A DNA stretch of 64,000 bases, taken from an uncultured Bacilli bacterium. GTDB taxonomy: Bacteria; Bacillota_I; Bacilli_A; RF39; UBA660. The position numbers were made by a program, and so were the translations under genes. Below, one piece after another: positions 1 through 8,201 of this stretch. The stretch covers positions 379,905 through 443,904 of the forward strand of contig CAKOLO010000002.1 of NCBI GenBank assembly GCA_934096235.1. Direction: 5' to 3'. Positions within the stretch are counted from its first letter, which is position 1. Each line of letters opens with the position of its first letter. The notes under the pieces are model-generated. The model made no database searches and had not been told where the DNA came from. It saw only the letters and a list, made by a program, of their open reading frames with translations.

Positions 1-1
1 G

Positions 2-1246
2 TCTTTGTTATGTTATTTTAAAATTGCTAATACAGGCAAAATTTCTTTTGATAAAAAGACTTTTATAATATTAATAGTATCATCTATATTATTAACTGTT
101 AACACTTATGCTAATCTAGGTTATTCTAGAGCACTTATTTCATATTTAATAGTTTTATTTTCAACTTATTTAATTACTGATGATTCTTTAAATTATGTAT
201 TAATAAGAGTTACTATTTATTATTTGTTGCTTTTTGTTTTTGAAATAATATATTCATTGATATTATCTGGTTTTGGATTGTTAAAACCTGGATTATTAGA
301 TAATTATATAATAATAAAGTCATTATTTTCTTCATTAATAGTTTTATCTATTTATTTGTTTATTTTGATACCATTTGTTAAGAAAATTATAATTAAGATT
401 ACTAATATATTAGATAGACCATTTATTAATAATTTATTTTTCGTTTTATGTATTTTAGTTGTTGCTGGTAATTCGTATAAAGCAATAAATGAATTTTCTA
501 CTGAGCAGTATTTAGATAGTTTATTTTTATTGTGTTTTTTAGCATTATTAGTATATTTAATATTAAGTAATAAGTATAAGGTTATTAAAGAGGTTAAGAA
601 AACAGAAGAGTTATTGAATACTATTACTGTATATGAGAAAAGAATAGATGAAGATAGAATACTAAGACATGAAATGTTAAATAATTTACTTGCTTTAAAG
701 AGTTTTGATGAAAAAAATAGTGAAGAATTTAATAAAACTTTAGATGAATTTATTATGTCATGTAGTAATAAATCAGTTGGAATTAAAAATATATATAAAT
801 TACCTACTGGTTTAAAAGGTATGGTTTATTATAAAATAAATTCATTAGATAATAAAAAATATAATTATAATGTTAATATATCAAAACAAGTTAATATTAA
901 ATTAGAAAAAGAAAATTATAAAGAATATATTTCATTGTGTAAGATACTTGGTATTATACTTGATAATGCTATTGAAGCATGTGAGAAGACTAAAGATAAA
1001 TTTCTTACTATTGATGTTTATAATGAGAAGGATAATGTTGTTATAGATGTAGAGAATTCATATAAAGATAAAATTTTCGATATTAATTTAATATATAAAA
1101 AGAATTATTCAAGTAAAGGTAATAATAGAGGACTTGGATTGTATGTTGCTAAAATGTTACTTAAGAATAGTAAATATTTAGAAATGAATCAAGAAATAAT
1201 AAATAATATATTTGTTACTAAAATATATATAAAGCAAAAAATCTAG
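2..1246 (+). CDS. agrC: AgrC-like sensor histidine kinase (5' end cut by window edge)
   Basis: Membrane sensor kinase of the Agr quorum-sensing type, expected to detect a cyclic autoinducing peptide and phosphorylate a response regulator. The reading frame is open to the left edge, so the true start probably lies outside; 413 residues are readable from a TTG at 5. About six hydrophobic segments fill residues 15-190, followed by a dimerisation helix with the H-box LRHEMLNNLL (His about residue 222) and a GHKL ATPase domain with N-box LDNAIEAC (about 320) and G-box RGLGLYVAKM. This HATPase_c_5 arrangement is typical of AgrC. It converges on agrBD, which lies on the other strand; no AgrA-type regulator is in the window, and it may lie upstream. 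The kinase assignment is firm, the Agr pairing rests on the neighbouring agrB and agrD. Confidence 0.87.
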   Translation, partial: SLLCYFKIANTGKISFDKKTFIILIVSSILLTVNTYANLGYSRALISYLIVLFSTYLITDDSLNYVLIRVTIYYLLLFVFEIIYSLILSGFGLLKPGLLDNYIIIKSLFSSLIVLSIYLFILIPFVKKIIIKITNILDRPFINNLFFVLCILVVAGNSYKAINEFSTEQYLDSLFLLCFLALLVYLILSNKYKVIKEVKKTEELLNTITVYEKRIDEDRILRHEMLNNLLALKSFDEKNSEEFNKTLDEFIMSCSNKSVGIKNIYKLPTGLKGMVYYKINSLDNKKYNYNVNISKQVNIKLEKENYKEYISLCKILGIILDNAIEACEKTKDKFLTIDVYNEKDNVVIDVENSYKDKIFDINLIYKKNYSSKGNNRGLGLYVAKMLLKNSKYLEMNQEIINNIFVTKIYIKQKI

Positions 1247-1264
1247 AATTTTCTAGATTTTTTA
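1236..1264. terminator. bidirectional terminator between agrC and agrD
   Basis: AAAATCTAGA pairs with TCTAGATTTT around an ATTT loop, with an A-run on the left and a T-run on the right. It can therefore stop transcription from both converging units. The agrC stop codon lies in the left arm. Confidence 0.75.
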
Positions 1265-1296
1265 GGTATTTTTAAGAATTTAAATTATAGCATAAA

Positions 1297-1413
1297 TTAT
1301 AATAGTGATTCAGGCATTTCTGGTTCGTCTATATAAGTTAGAATGCATCCAGCTGTAGCAACAGTAGCTAAGAATGCTCCGATAGTAGCAGTAATAGTAG
1401 CAAATAATTTCAT
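1297..1413 (-). CDS. agrD: AgrD-type autoinducing peptide precursor, 38 aa
   Basis: Small precursor of a cyclic quorum-sensing peptide, too short for routine gene calling. The strong site GAAAGGAGG lies 5 bases before the ATG, and the start overlaps the agrB stop as ATGA. The protein has an amphipathic, Ala/Thr/Ile-rich leader (residues 1-22), a single Cys23 in the core GCILTYI, and the acidic tail DEPEMPESLL. That three-part layout matches staphylococcal and listerial AgrD, where AgrB cuts at the acidic tail and closes a thiolactone on the Cys. If the cut is directly before Asp29 the ring has six residues (C-I-L-T-Y-I); a five-residue ring would need a cut one residue earlier. The exact mature peptide cannot be read from sequence. 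Co-transcribed with agrB. Confidence 0.88.
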   Translation of the reverse strand: MKLFATITATIGAFLATVATAGCILTYIDEPEMPESLL

Positions 1414-2024
1414 AAGTTACCTCCTTTCTTCTTATAATTCTTATAGTTATTATATTTAACTCCAAAGAGTTTATAAGTACATGGTAAGATAAGTATAACT
1501 TCTAGAAGTACTGAGAAATAGAGAGTATTAATAATAATGGTATTATCTTTATAAATTAATGAATAAATTAAATATGTTATTGCTAATGTTATAGTTAAAA
1601 CTTTATAAATAATTCTTTTCTTTTTATTAATTAATGGTCTTTTTTCAGTGTCTGCTGGTGCATACTTTATTAATAATAATGTAAATACTATGTAGCTAAT
1701 AATTATTAATTCTTGATTTAAAGTTACATATTTGATTAATAAAGGTATAAGTATGAACATTGTAATAGATGTTACCCAACAGTGCCATGATTTTTTAGCG
1801 TGTACTCCGAATCCTGTTAATCTTATTAAACTATAAAATGTAAATAATAATATTAATTCTTTTGTCATATTTAATAAAATAGATATAATAAATATTATAA
1901 TTGTTTTAGATATAGTTAAATATAAAGATTCTATACCATATTTTATTTCATTAATTTTAGTATTATCATAATCATAATATTTTGTTATGTTATTCATAAT
2001 ACTGTTTACTACTAATTCTTTCAT
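1410..2024 (-). CDS. agrB: AgrB peptide-processing membrane cysteine protease
   Basis: Integral membrane endopeptidase that removes the AgrD tail and forms the thiolactone. The protein has 204 residues, in the usual AgrB range, with several membrane helices. The catalytic signature GVHAKKSWHC contains His75 and Cys82, matching the spacing of the known His77/Cys84 pair of S. aureus AgrB. The conserved APADTEKRPL segment follows at about residue 121. The start has a clear AAAGGAG site. The last four bases overlap the agrD start, so the two are translationally coupled. Confidence 0.94.
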   Translation of the reverse strand: MKELVVNSIMNNITKYYDYDNTKINEIKYGIESLYLTISKTIIIFIISILLNMTKELILLFTFYSLIRLTGFGVHAKKSWHCWVTSITMFILIPLLIKYVTLNQELIIISYIVFTLLLIKYAPADTEKRPLINKKKRIIYKVLTITLAITYLIYSLIYKDNTIIINTLYFSVLLEVILILPCTYKLFGVKYNNYKNYKKKGGNL

Positions 2025-2043
2025 CTTTCTCCTTTTATGATTT

Positions 2044-2083
2044 CATTATATCTTATATATAATAAATAAAGTTGGTTTTGTCA
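2044..2083 (-). promoter_or_regulatory. candidate agrBD promoter with upstream TGACAAAA motif
   Basis: On the minus strand a perfect TATAAT (2049-2044) lies about 20 bases before the agrB start. No good -35 hexamer is visible at the right spacing, as often seen at activator-dependent promoters. TGACAAAA (2083-2076) lies about 26 bases upstream of the -10; the same word occurs twice near the divergent csp promoter. That it is a protein-binding site is inference. Confidence 0.5.
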
Positions 2084-2149
2084 TTAAATGTATATATTTG
2101 TGTTTTAAATGTAATTTTTTTAGTTTTTTTAAATTATTTTGTTAGTTTA

Positions 2150-2178
2150 TGACAAAATAATGTGTTTTAGTGACAAAA
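2150..2178 (+). promoter_or_regulatory. tandem TGACAAAA direct repeat, 21-bp period
   Basis: TGACAAAA occurs at 2150-2157 and 2171-2178, spaced exactly 21 bp (two helical turns), just upstream of the csp -10 element. A similar pair lies upstream of spo0A. The word differs from the established Spo0A box TGNCGAA by G-to-A at position five, a change the AT bias could allow. The regulator is not known from sequence. Confidence 0.45.
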
Positions 2179-2197
2179 GTGATATATATTTTATAAT
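2170..2197 (+). promoter_or_regulatory. csp promoter
   Basis: GTGACA (2170-2175), 16-bp spacer, TATAAT (2192-2197). The -35 overlaps the second TGACAAAA repeat, so a factor bound there would touch or block RNA polymerase. The resulting leader is about 60 bases. Confidence 0.6.
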
Positions 2198-2265
2198 AAT
2201 GTTATTATTGTACATGTGAATACAAACTTAGGTTAAAAAGGTATCATAGTTAGGAGGAAGAGTTA

Positions 2266-2490
2266 ATGAGTAGAGGTCGTGTTAAATGGTTTAACAATGA
2301 CAAAGGATATGGATTCATTGAATACGAAGGATTAGTAAATGAAGATATATTCGTTCATTATTCAGCTATAGAGCAAGATGGTTATAAGTCACTTAAAGAA
2401 GGTGAAATAGTTGAATTCACATTAATAGAGACTGCTAAGGGTAGTCAAGCAATTAATGTTAGAGAAGTAAAATTAACTCCTGCAGTTTAA
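2266..2490 (+). CDS. csp: cold shock domain protein (Csp family)
   Basis: Single cold-shock domain of 74 residues, close to the 66-70 usual for CspA/CspB, binding single-stranded RNA and DNA in the cytoplasm. RNP1 reads KGYGFIEY and RNP2 reads DIFVHYSAI; the opening RGRVKWFNNDKG is typical. The start follows a TAGGAGGAAGAG site. It has its own promoter and terminator, so it is monocistronic, divergent from agrBD across a 240-bp spacer rich in possible operator sites. Confidence 0.96.
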   Translation: MSRGRVKWFNNDKGYGFIEYEGLVNEDIFVHYSAIEQDGYKSLKEGEIVEFTLIETAKGSQAINVREVKLTPAV

Positions 2491-2514
2491 ATACACTCAT
2501 ATGTGTATTTTTTG
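2489..2514 (+). terminator. csp terminator
   Basis: AATACAC (2490-2496) pairs with GTGTATT (2503-2509) and is followed by a T-run. Confidence 0.75.
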
Positions 2515-2562
2515 TTTGAATCAAATATTATTTATGATAGAATAACTTCTAAGAGGTGAGAT

Positions 2563-3420
2563 ATGTACATTGCAAGAATAGATGGAGTATTTGATGAATA
2601 TTTCTTTGATAAATTTATATGGAATGAACCTAGTGAAGTTAAAGAGTATTTAATGGGTATGATAGATGATATAACAAATATATTAACTAACTATGATACT
2701 ATAAGTTCAAATGAATTCTTAAGAATAATTAATAGAATATATAGAATTTCAACTGATGAAGAAAGCGAAATGAAACAATATAGAGTTTACTATACTAGAT
2801 TAGGTTTTGATACTGAAGAATATTATGATTATTCTTCTATTATTAATGGTGAAGTAGATGCTAATGAAATGATTAGATTATATAATATGGCTGGTAATAC
2901 ATCATTTAAAAGAATTGTATCTATTAAAACTAATATGATTAGAACATATCTACAATGTGAAGGTCATGGAAAAGATTATGATGAATGGGAAGATAATTTC
3001 CAAGGATATTTAATAGTACTTACTGATACTGATTTAGATAGAGATAAAGTGTATACTAAAGAAGAAATAGATGAAATGATTAAGAAAGGTATAATATCTG
3101 TAGTTACTACTACTGAAGTAAATATATCCAAAAAAGATATGCCAAAAGCAAAAAGTAGTTTTAAATATTATGGATTTGAAAAAGATAAAGAACCATATAA
3201 ATCAGCATTAGTAAAACTTATAAAAGAAGAAATACCTAAAGATAAATTATTTAGAGATGTTAGGAAATATTTAAAAGAATTAAAGAATGAATATGTATCT
3301 TATTGTCATTTTGATGAGAGAAAAAAGATGTATGGAGCTAATGAGTTGGAAGATTTCTATCAATTAAGATTTAAATATAAAAAGAAATGGAATAATGATA
3401 GAGAGAATAAAACTTATTAG
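2563..3420 (+). CDS. hypothetical soluble protein, 285 aa
   Basis: Not recognised. An acidic, Tyr- and Asp/Glu-rich soluble protein with no signal peptide or membrane segment. The N-terminal half is predicted mostly helical; residues 130-185 look like a small beta region (YLIVLTDTDLDRDKV, then ISVVTTTEVNIS), and the C-terminus is charged and helical (KKMYGANELEDFYQLRFKYKKKW). No catalytic motif stands out. It has a GAGGTGAG ribosome site and sits alone between csp and hpf. Confidence 0.7.
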   Translation: MYIARIDGVFDEYFFDKFIWNEPSEVKEYLMGMIDDITNILTNYDTISSNEFLRIINRIYRISTDEESEMKQYRVYYTRLGFDTEEYYDYSSIINGEVDANEMIRLYNMAGNTSFKRIVSIKTNMIRTYLQCEGHGKDYDEWEDNFQGYLIVLTDTDLDRDKVYTKEEIDEMIKKGIISVVTTTEVNISKKDMPKAKSSFKYYGFEKDKEPYKSALVKLIKEEIPKDKLFRDVRKYLKELKNEYVSYCHFDERKKMYGANELEDFYQLRFKYKKKWNNDRENKTY

Positions 3421-3516
3421 TTTAGTCATTTGTTAAATGTAAAACTTTTGTGTAATTTTTAGAGTTTTATAGATAAATTATTGTAATTATGCTATGCTTT
3501 ATGTAGGAGGAATAAT

Positions 3517-4038
3517 ATGAAATATAATATCCGTGGTAATAAAATAGATGTTACCGAAGCAATTAATAATTACATTAAGGAGAAATTATCTAGATTAGAT
3601 AAATATCTAGATGATAATGATGAAGTTGAGGCAAAAGCTGTAATTTCTACGAGAGGAAAAGATCAAAAAGTAGAAGTTACTATATGGAGTGGTAAATATA
3701 ATATAAGAGCAGAAGAAACTAATAGTGATTTATATTCTGCGATAGATTTAGTCATAGATAAACTAGAAAGACAATTTAAGAAGTATAAAGGTAAAATAGC
3801 TAGTAAAAAAGCTAAAGTAGAAGTTATGCCTGAAATAGAAGATTTACTTGAAGAAGATGAACAACAAATAGTAAGAAGAAAAGAAGTATTCTTAAAACCA
3901 ATAGATGAAGAAGAAGCAATAACTCAAATGGAATTATTAGGACATACATTCTTTGTATTTAAAAATGTAGATACTGATAAAATAAATGTTGTTTATAAAA
4001 GAAATGATGGAGATTACGGAATAATCGAAGCTAATTAG
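3517..4038 (+). CDS. hpf: ribosome hibernation promoting factor, long form
   Basis: Binds the 30S subunit and dimerises ribosomes into inactive 100S particles in slow growth. At 173 residues it is the long form: an N-terminal S30AE domain (residues 1-100, opening MKYNIRGNKIDVTEAI) and a C-terminal dimerisation domain (about 118-173) with the family pattern EEAITQMELLGHTFFVF and a final DGDYGIIE. The gene has a strong AGGAGG site and its own terminator. hpf directly upstream of secA is a conserved Firmicutes arrangement, which supports the call. Confidence 0.96.
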   Translation: MKYNIRGNKIDVTEAINNYIKEKLSRLDKYLDDNDEVEAKAVISTRGKDQKVEVTIWSGKYNIRAEETNSDLYSAIDLVIDKLERQFKKYKGKIASKKAKVEVMPEIEDLLEEDEQQIVRRKEVFLKPIDEEEAITQMELLGHTFFVFKNVDTDKINVVYKRNDGDYGIIEAN

Positions 4039-4066
4039 AAAAGTAATATTCACTTTTCTTTTTTTC
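4038..4066 (+). terminator. hpf terminator
   Basis: GAAAAGT (4038-4044) pairs with ACTTTTC (4052-4058), followed by seven T. The right side overlaps the -35 of the secA promoter. Confidence 0.75.
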
Positions 4067-4077
4067 TTTGCTATAAT
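4049..4077 (+). promoter_or_regulatory. secA promoter
   Basis: TTCACT (4049-4054), 17-bp spacer, perfect TATAAT (4072-4077). The -35 lies inside the hpf terminator hairpin. The leader would be only about 15 bases, just enough for the GGAG site. Confidence 0.6.
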
Positions 4078-4099
4078 ATTTTTTAATGGAGATGATGAC

Positions 4100-6592
4100 A
4101 TGAGTTTATTTAAGAATTTATTCGATTATGAAACTAAAGAACTTAAAAAGATAAATAAATTAGCTGATCAAGTTGATGCTTTAGATGAAGATATGAAGAA
4201 AATAAAAGATATTGAATTTAAAGCTAAAACTGAGGAATATAAAAAGAGAATTCAAAATGGAGAAACTCTTGATGATATATTAGTTGAGGCTATAGCACTT
4301 GCTCGTGAAGCATGTTTTAGAGCTATAGGAGAAAAACCATTTAGAGTACAAGTAATTGGTGGTATTGCTATTCATAGAGGTAATATTGCTGAGATGAAAA
4401 CTGGTGAAGGTAAAACATTAACAACAGTACTTCCTGCATATTTAAATGCTTTAGAAGGAAAGGGCGTTCATGTAATTACAACTAATGAATATTTATCAAC
4501 TCGTAATGCTGAATGGATGAAGCCAATATATGACTTACTTGGTGTAACAGTAGGAATTAATACAAGAGATAAAAATCCTCAAGAGAAGAGAGAAGCATAT
4601 AATGCTGATATAACATATACAACTAATAATGAACTTGGTTTTGATTACTTAAGAGATAATATGGTTGTACACAAAGAAAATAGAACTCAAAGAGGTCTTA
4701 ACTTTGCAATTATAGATGAAGTTGACTCAATATTAATAGATGAAGCACGTACTCCATTAATTATTAGTGGTGGTGTAGCAAAGAGTGCTAATGTGTATAA
4801 AGAAGCAGATAGAGTAGCTAAGAATTTAACTATAGATGATTATGTAGTTGATGAAAAAACTAAGAAGGTTACTCTTACTGAAGAAGGTGTACATCATGCT
4901 GAAGAGATGTTACATTTAGATAATTTATATGATATTAAGAATAGTGTAATGGTACATAATTTAGATAAAGCATTAGCTGCTAATTATGCATTTAAGAAAG
5001 ATGTAGATTATGTTGTTGAAAATGATCAAGTAATTATAGTTGATACATTTACTGGAAGACTTATGCATGGTCGTCAATTTAGTGAAGGGTTACATCAAGC
5101 ATTAGAGGCTAAAGAAGGAGTTAAGATTAATGAAGAAACTAAGACTTTAGCTACTATAACATTCCAAAATTTATTTAGAATGTATAATAAACTTGCTGGT
5201 ATGACTGGTACTGCTAAAACAGAAGAAGAAGAATTTCAAAATATTTATAATACATATGTTGTATGTATTCCAACTAATAAACCAGTAATTCGTGATGATC
5301 AAGTAGATTTAATTTACTCTTCACTTAAAGGTAAATATGCTGCAATAGTTAGAACTGTTAAAGAAATACATAAAACTGGTAGACCAGTGCTAGTTGGTGT
5401 TGCATCAGTAGAAACAAGTGAAGTAATAAGTCAATTATTAACTAAGGCTGGAATTAAGCATGAATTATTAAATGCTAAGAACCATGAGCGTGAAGCACAT
5501 ATCATTGAAAACGCTGGTAAAAAAGGTGCTGTAACAATTGCCACAAATATGGCTGGACGTGGTACTGATATTAAATTAGGTGAGGGTGTTCGTGAACTTG
5601 GTGGTTTATATGTTATAGGTACTGAAAGACATGATTCAAGACGTATTGATAACCAATTACGTGGTAGAAGTGGACGTCAAGGTGATCCTGGTACAACTAG
5701 ATTCTTTGTATCAATGGAAGATGATTTAATGCTTAAGTTTGGTTCTGAGAGAATGAAAAGTGTTATGGAAAGTTTAGGTATTCAAGAAGATCAAGCAATT
5801 TCAAATAAAATGATTTCTAAGAATATAGAAAGTGCTCAAAAGAAAGTAGAAGGATTTAACTTTGATAGACGTAAAGGATTATTAGATTTTGATAATGTTA
5901 TATCTAAACAAAGAGAAATTATTTACAATAGACGTAATGAAATATTAGATCAAGATAGTATTCGTGATAGGGTACTAGATACATTTAAAGAATTTGTTTC
6001 TAATCAAGTAAATTCACATATTGAACCAGAGGGTTATTTAACTGATAATGATATAGATAATATTATGGAACAATTTAATGCACATTTACTTAAGAGAAAG
6101 AAACTAACTAAAAAAGATTTTGAAGGTAAGAGTATAGAAGAAGTTATTAATCATATTTATGATATAGTAGTAACTGATTATAATAAGAAACTTGAAGATG
6201 TACCTGAAGATATTCAAAATGATTTTGAAAAATCTATTTCACTTAGAATTATTGATAAATATTGGATGGATCAATTAGATGCAATGGAAGAACTAAAAGA
6301 AGGAGTAGGACTTCGTGGCTATGCTCAAAGTAATCCACTTCAAGTTTATGCTTTAGAAGGATTCCAAATGTTTGATAATATGATGGCTAGTATTAATGCT
6401 GAAATATCAACATTCTTACTAAATGCTGAAGTTAGACAAAATCTTGAAAGAGAAGAAGTAAAAAATATCCAAACAAATGATGGAGATAAAGCTTCTAAGA
6501 AACAACCTAAGAAATCAGAAAAGAAAGTTGGAAGAAATGATCCATGTCCATGTGGAAGTGGAAAAAAATATAAGAATTGTTGTGGTAAATAA
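4100..6592 (+). CDS. secA: preprotein translocase ATPase SecA
   Basis: Motor ATPase that drives unfolded preproteins through SecYEG. Length 830, as in other Firmicutes. Seen in order: Walker A MKTGEGKT (about 99-106), Walker B region DEVDSILIDEARTPL (about 206-220), helicase motif VI region RRIDNQLRGRSGRQGDPG, the helical scaffold, and a C-terminal zinc-binding SEC-C tail NDPCPCGSGKKYKNCC. The zinc tail, which binds SecB or the ribosome in relatives, is intact. Single-gene unit with its own promoter and strong terminator; its partner secY is at 56.6 kb. Confidence 0.98.
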   Translation: MSLFKNLFDYETKELKKINKLADQVDALDEDMKKIKDIEFKAKTEEYKKRIQNGETLDDILVEAIALAREACFRAIGEKPFRVQVIGGIAIHRGNIAEMKTGEGKTLTTVLPAYLNALEGKGVHVITTNEYLSTRNAEWMKPIYDLLGVTVGINTRDKNPQEKREAYNADITYTTNNELGFDYLRDNMVVHKENRTQRGLNFAIIDEVDSILIDEARTPLIISGGVAKSANVYKEADRVAKNLTIDDYVVDEKTKKVTLTEEGVHHAEEMLHLDNLYDIKNSVMVHNLDKALAANYAFKKDVDYVVENDQVIIVDTFTGRLMHGRQFSEGLHQALEAKEGVKINEETKTLATITFQNLFRMYNKLAGMTGTAKTEEEEFQNIYNTYVVCIPTNKPVIRDDQVDLIYSSLKGKYAAIVRTVKEIHKTGRPVLVGVASVETSEVISQLLTKAGIKHELLNAKNHEREAHIIENAGKKGAVTIATNMAGRGTDIKLGEGVRELGGLYVIGTERHDSRRIDNQLRGRSGRQGDPGTTRFFVSMEDDLMLKFGSERMKSVMESLGIQEDQAISNKMISKNIESAQKKVEGFNFDRRKGLLDFDNVISKQREIIYNRRNEILDQDSIRDRVLDTFKEFVSNQVNSHIEPEGYLTDNDIDNIMEQFNAHLLKRKKLTKKDFEGKSIEEVINHIYDIVVTDYNKKLEDVPEDIQNDFEKSISLRIIDKYWMDQLDAMEELKEGVGLRGYAQSNPLQVYALEGFQMFDNMMASINAEISTFLLNAEVRQNLEREEVKNIQTNDGDKASKKQPKKSEKKVGRNDPCPCGSGKKYKNCCGK

Positions 6593-6641
6593 AAAATTAA
6601 AGGTGTGAACAAGAAATAGTGTGTTTACACCTTTTAATTTT
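6592..6641 (+). terminator. secA terminator
   Basis: Long hairpin: the arm ending AAAGGTGTGAAC pairs with GTTTACACCTTT, flanked by A- and T-rich arms that extend the stem to about 17 pairs. One of the strongest terminators in the window. Confidence 0.85.
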
Positions 6642-6716
6642 AAAATAAATTTTAATGGAAAATTATAATATATTTATAATTTAATGTACAGTTGAATATT
6701 TTAAATATAAGTGATA

Positions 6717-6745
6717 TTGACGTTTAGATTTTAAAATGTTACTCT
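6717..6745 (+). promoter_or_regulatory. weak candidate promoter for the repeat protein
   Basis: TTGACG (6717-6722), 17-bp spacer, TACTCT (6740-6745). The -35 is good, the -10 poor. Confidence 0.35.
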
Positions 6746-6771
6746 TTAAATGATAGGAGATGAAAATTTTA

Positions 6772-7545
6772 ATGGAAAAGAAAAAAATAATTTTAATTGT
6801 TATTTTGGTTGTATTTTTTGGCATTGCTGTAGGATTCTTTTTAACTTCTAATAAAAAAACAAATAATGATATTAATGATAATAATTCTAATTCTAAAGAT
6901 AATACATCAAATAATTCCGAATTAATAAATAGTTATGAAAGTGGAACAACAGTTGTTTCTTTTTATAAAAATGGAAATATTGTAGTATCTGATAATAGTG
7001 GGAATGGAACTGGAAAAATGGAAAATTATGGAGAGGTTAGTCTTAAACCATGGAATGCTTTTACTTTAGGTGTTTCTATGAAAAAACTTATTGTGGAAAA
7101 AGGTGTTTTGAATTTGGGTGATAATGCTTTTAGCTCATTTAATTTAGAAAAAATAGAATGGTCAGATGATTTAGAAAGAATAGGCGATGCTAATTTTCCA
7201 AGAATGTATAATTTAGAATTACCAACTTTACCTGCTAACTTAAAAGAGATAGGTAAAACTGTGTTTGCGCAAGATTTTAAAGATGATGTAAATAATACTC
7301 TAGTGATTCCAAAAAATTGTACTGTTATTGGTAATGGAACTTTTTATAATACTGGAATTCATCATTTTATTATTGAAGCAGAGACTTTAACTGTTGGAAA
7401 AGAAAATGAATCAGGAACTTTTTGGATTGGGTGTAAACATGATATTACTATAGAGGTAAAAAATGAAAGTGTAAAACAAGCTATATTGAATAATTTGGTA
7501 GATGATGATAATGGACGTATAAAAGTAATAGTAAAATCTAATTAA
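6772..7545 (+). CDS. membrane-anchored protein with BspA-like leucine-rich segments
   Basis: Probable cell-surface protein, 257 residues. One N-terminal membrane anchor (IILIVILVVFFGIAVGFFL), an Asn/Ser/Asp-rich linker (about 30-55), then an extracellular region. Residues about 105-200 carry BspA-type (LRR_5) units such as NLGDNAFSSFNLEKIEWSD and LPANLKEIGKTVFAQ, which form short beta-solenoids in surface and binding proteins. The ATG at 6760 would sit directly on the AGGAG site, so the ATG at 6772 is preferred. First gene of the accessory block after secA. The ligand is unknown. Confidence 0.7.
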   Translation: MEKKKIILIVILVVFFGIAVGFFLTSNKKTNNDINDNNSNSKDNTSNNSELINSYESGTTVVSFYKNGNIVVSDNSGNGTGKMENYGEVSLKPWNAFTLGVSMKKLIVEKGVLNLGDNAFSSFNLEKIEWSDDLERIGDANFPRMYNLELPTLPANLKEIGKTVFAQDFKDDVNNTLVIPKNCTVIGNGTFYNTGIHHFIIEAETLTVGKENESGTFWIGCKHDITIEVKNESVKQAILNNLVDDDNGRIKVIVKSN

Positions 7546-7561
7546 TATTTAGAATGAAAAA

Positions 7562-7693
7562 ATGATTGAAGTAGATATTAATGGACAACATTCATTCGAG
7601 TTAAGTTTTGATGCGCAAAGTGATTTGTTTGTTAATGCTAATTATGGTAAATGTATGTTTGGAAAAATGAAACTATATGTAGATTTAAAATAA
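7562..7693 (+). pseudogene. 43-codon fragment, possible gene remnant
   Basis: An ATG at 7562 opens 43 codons (begins MIEVDINGQHSFELSFDA, ends YVDLK) before TAA. Composition is coding-like and beta-rich, but no ribosome site precedes it and a stop lies just upstream, so it looks like the surviving end of a larger gene. It could also be a genuine small protein. Confidence 0.3.
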
Positions 7694-7703
7694 TTAAATA
7701 TAT

Positions 7704-7734
7704 GAGGCTTATATAATTAAGTCTCTTTATTTTG
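7704..7734 (+). terminator. terminator
   Basis: GAGGCTTA (7704-7711) pairs with TAAGTCTC (7718-7725, one G-T wobble), then TTTATTTTG. Confidence 0.65.
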
Positions 7735-7773
7735 TATTTTTATGTTAAAATAGTTTTATAGGAGAATTGTAAT

Positions 7774-8187
7774 ATGAATGTAGTATTGGAAGAAAATATA
7801 ACTGTTAGTGAATTTTTAGATATTATTGAGTCAGTTGGTTTTAAAACATATAATGAAGAACAAGTTAAAAAAGCACTAGAAAATACTATGTATATGGTTA
7901 AAGCTATTGTTAATAATAAAGTTGTTGGTATTGGAAGAGTGGTTGGAGATTATAGTATAGTATGTTGCTTATCTGATATATGCGTTAGACCTGAATATCA
8001 GGGGAATGGTATTGGATTAAAAATTGTTAATAGGTTAAAAGAAATGATAGAAGAAAATGTTAAAGTTGGTGAAAAGATACAAATAGAGTTAACTCCAGTT
8101 GCTGGAAAAGAATCTTTTTATCAAAAAGCTGGCTTTAAATATAAACCTGATGTTATCACAGGAATGTATTTGTGGATTAAGAAATAA
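7774..8187 (+). CDS. GNAT-family N-acetyltransferase
   Basis: Acetyl-CoA-dependent N-acyltransferase of unknown substrate, 137 residues. Motif A, the acetyl-CoA pyrophosphate loop, reads RPEYQGNGIG (about residue 74), preceded by the beta strand LSDICV. The family-typical FYQKAGFKY lies near the end. Begins a probable unit with the next genes (15-bp gap). An extended -10 TGTTAAAAT at 7743-7751 may serve as its promoter. Confidence 0.88.
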   Translation: MNVVLEENITVSEFLDIIESVGFKTYNEEQVKKALENTMYMVKAIVNNKVVGIGRVVGDYSIVCCLSDICVRPEYQGNGIGLKIVNRLKEMIEENVKVGEKIQIELTPVAGKESFYQKAGFKYKPDVITGMYLWIKK

Positions 8188-8201
8188 TATAAGGAGCAAT
8201 T

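Noticed and set aside
6346..6612. 88-codon open frame opposite the secA end
   Set aside because: Lies over the SEC-C tail and the terminator; no ribosome site or coding signature.
6688..6727. ACAGTTGAA and GACGTTTAG resemble LytTR (AgrA) half-sites
   Set aside because: Spacing is 31 bp instead of about 21, and neither half fits fully; likely chance in AT-rich DNA.
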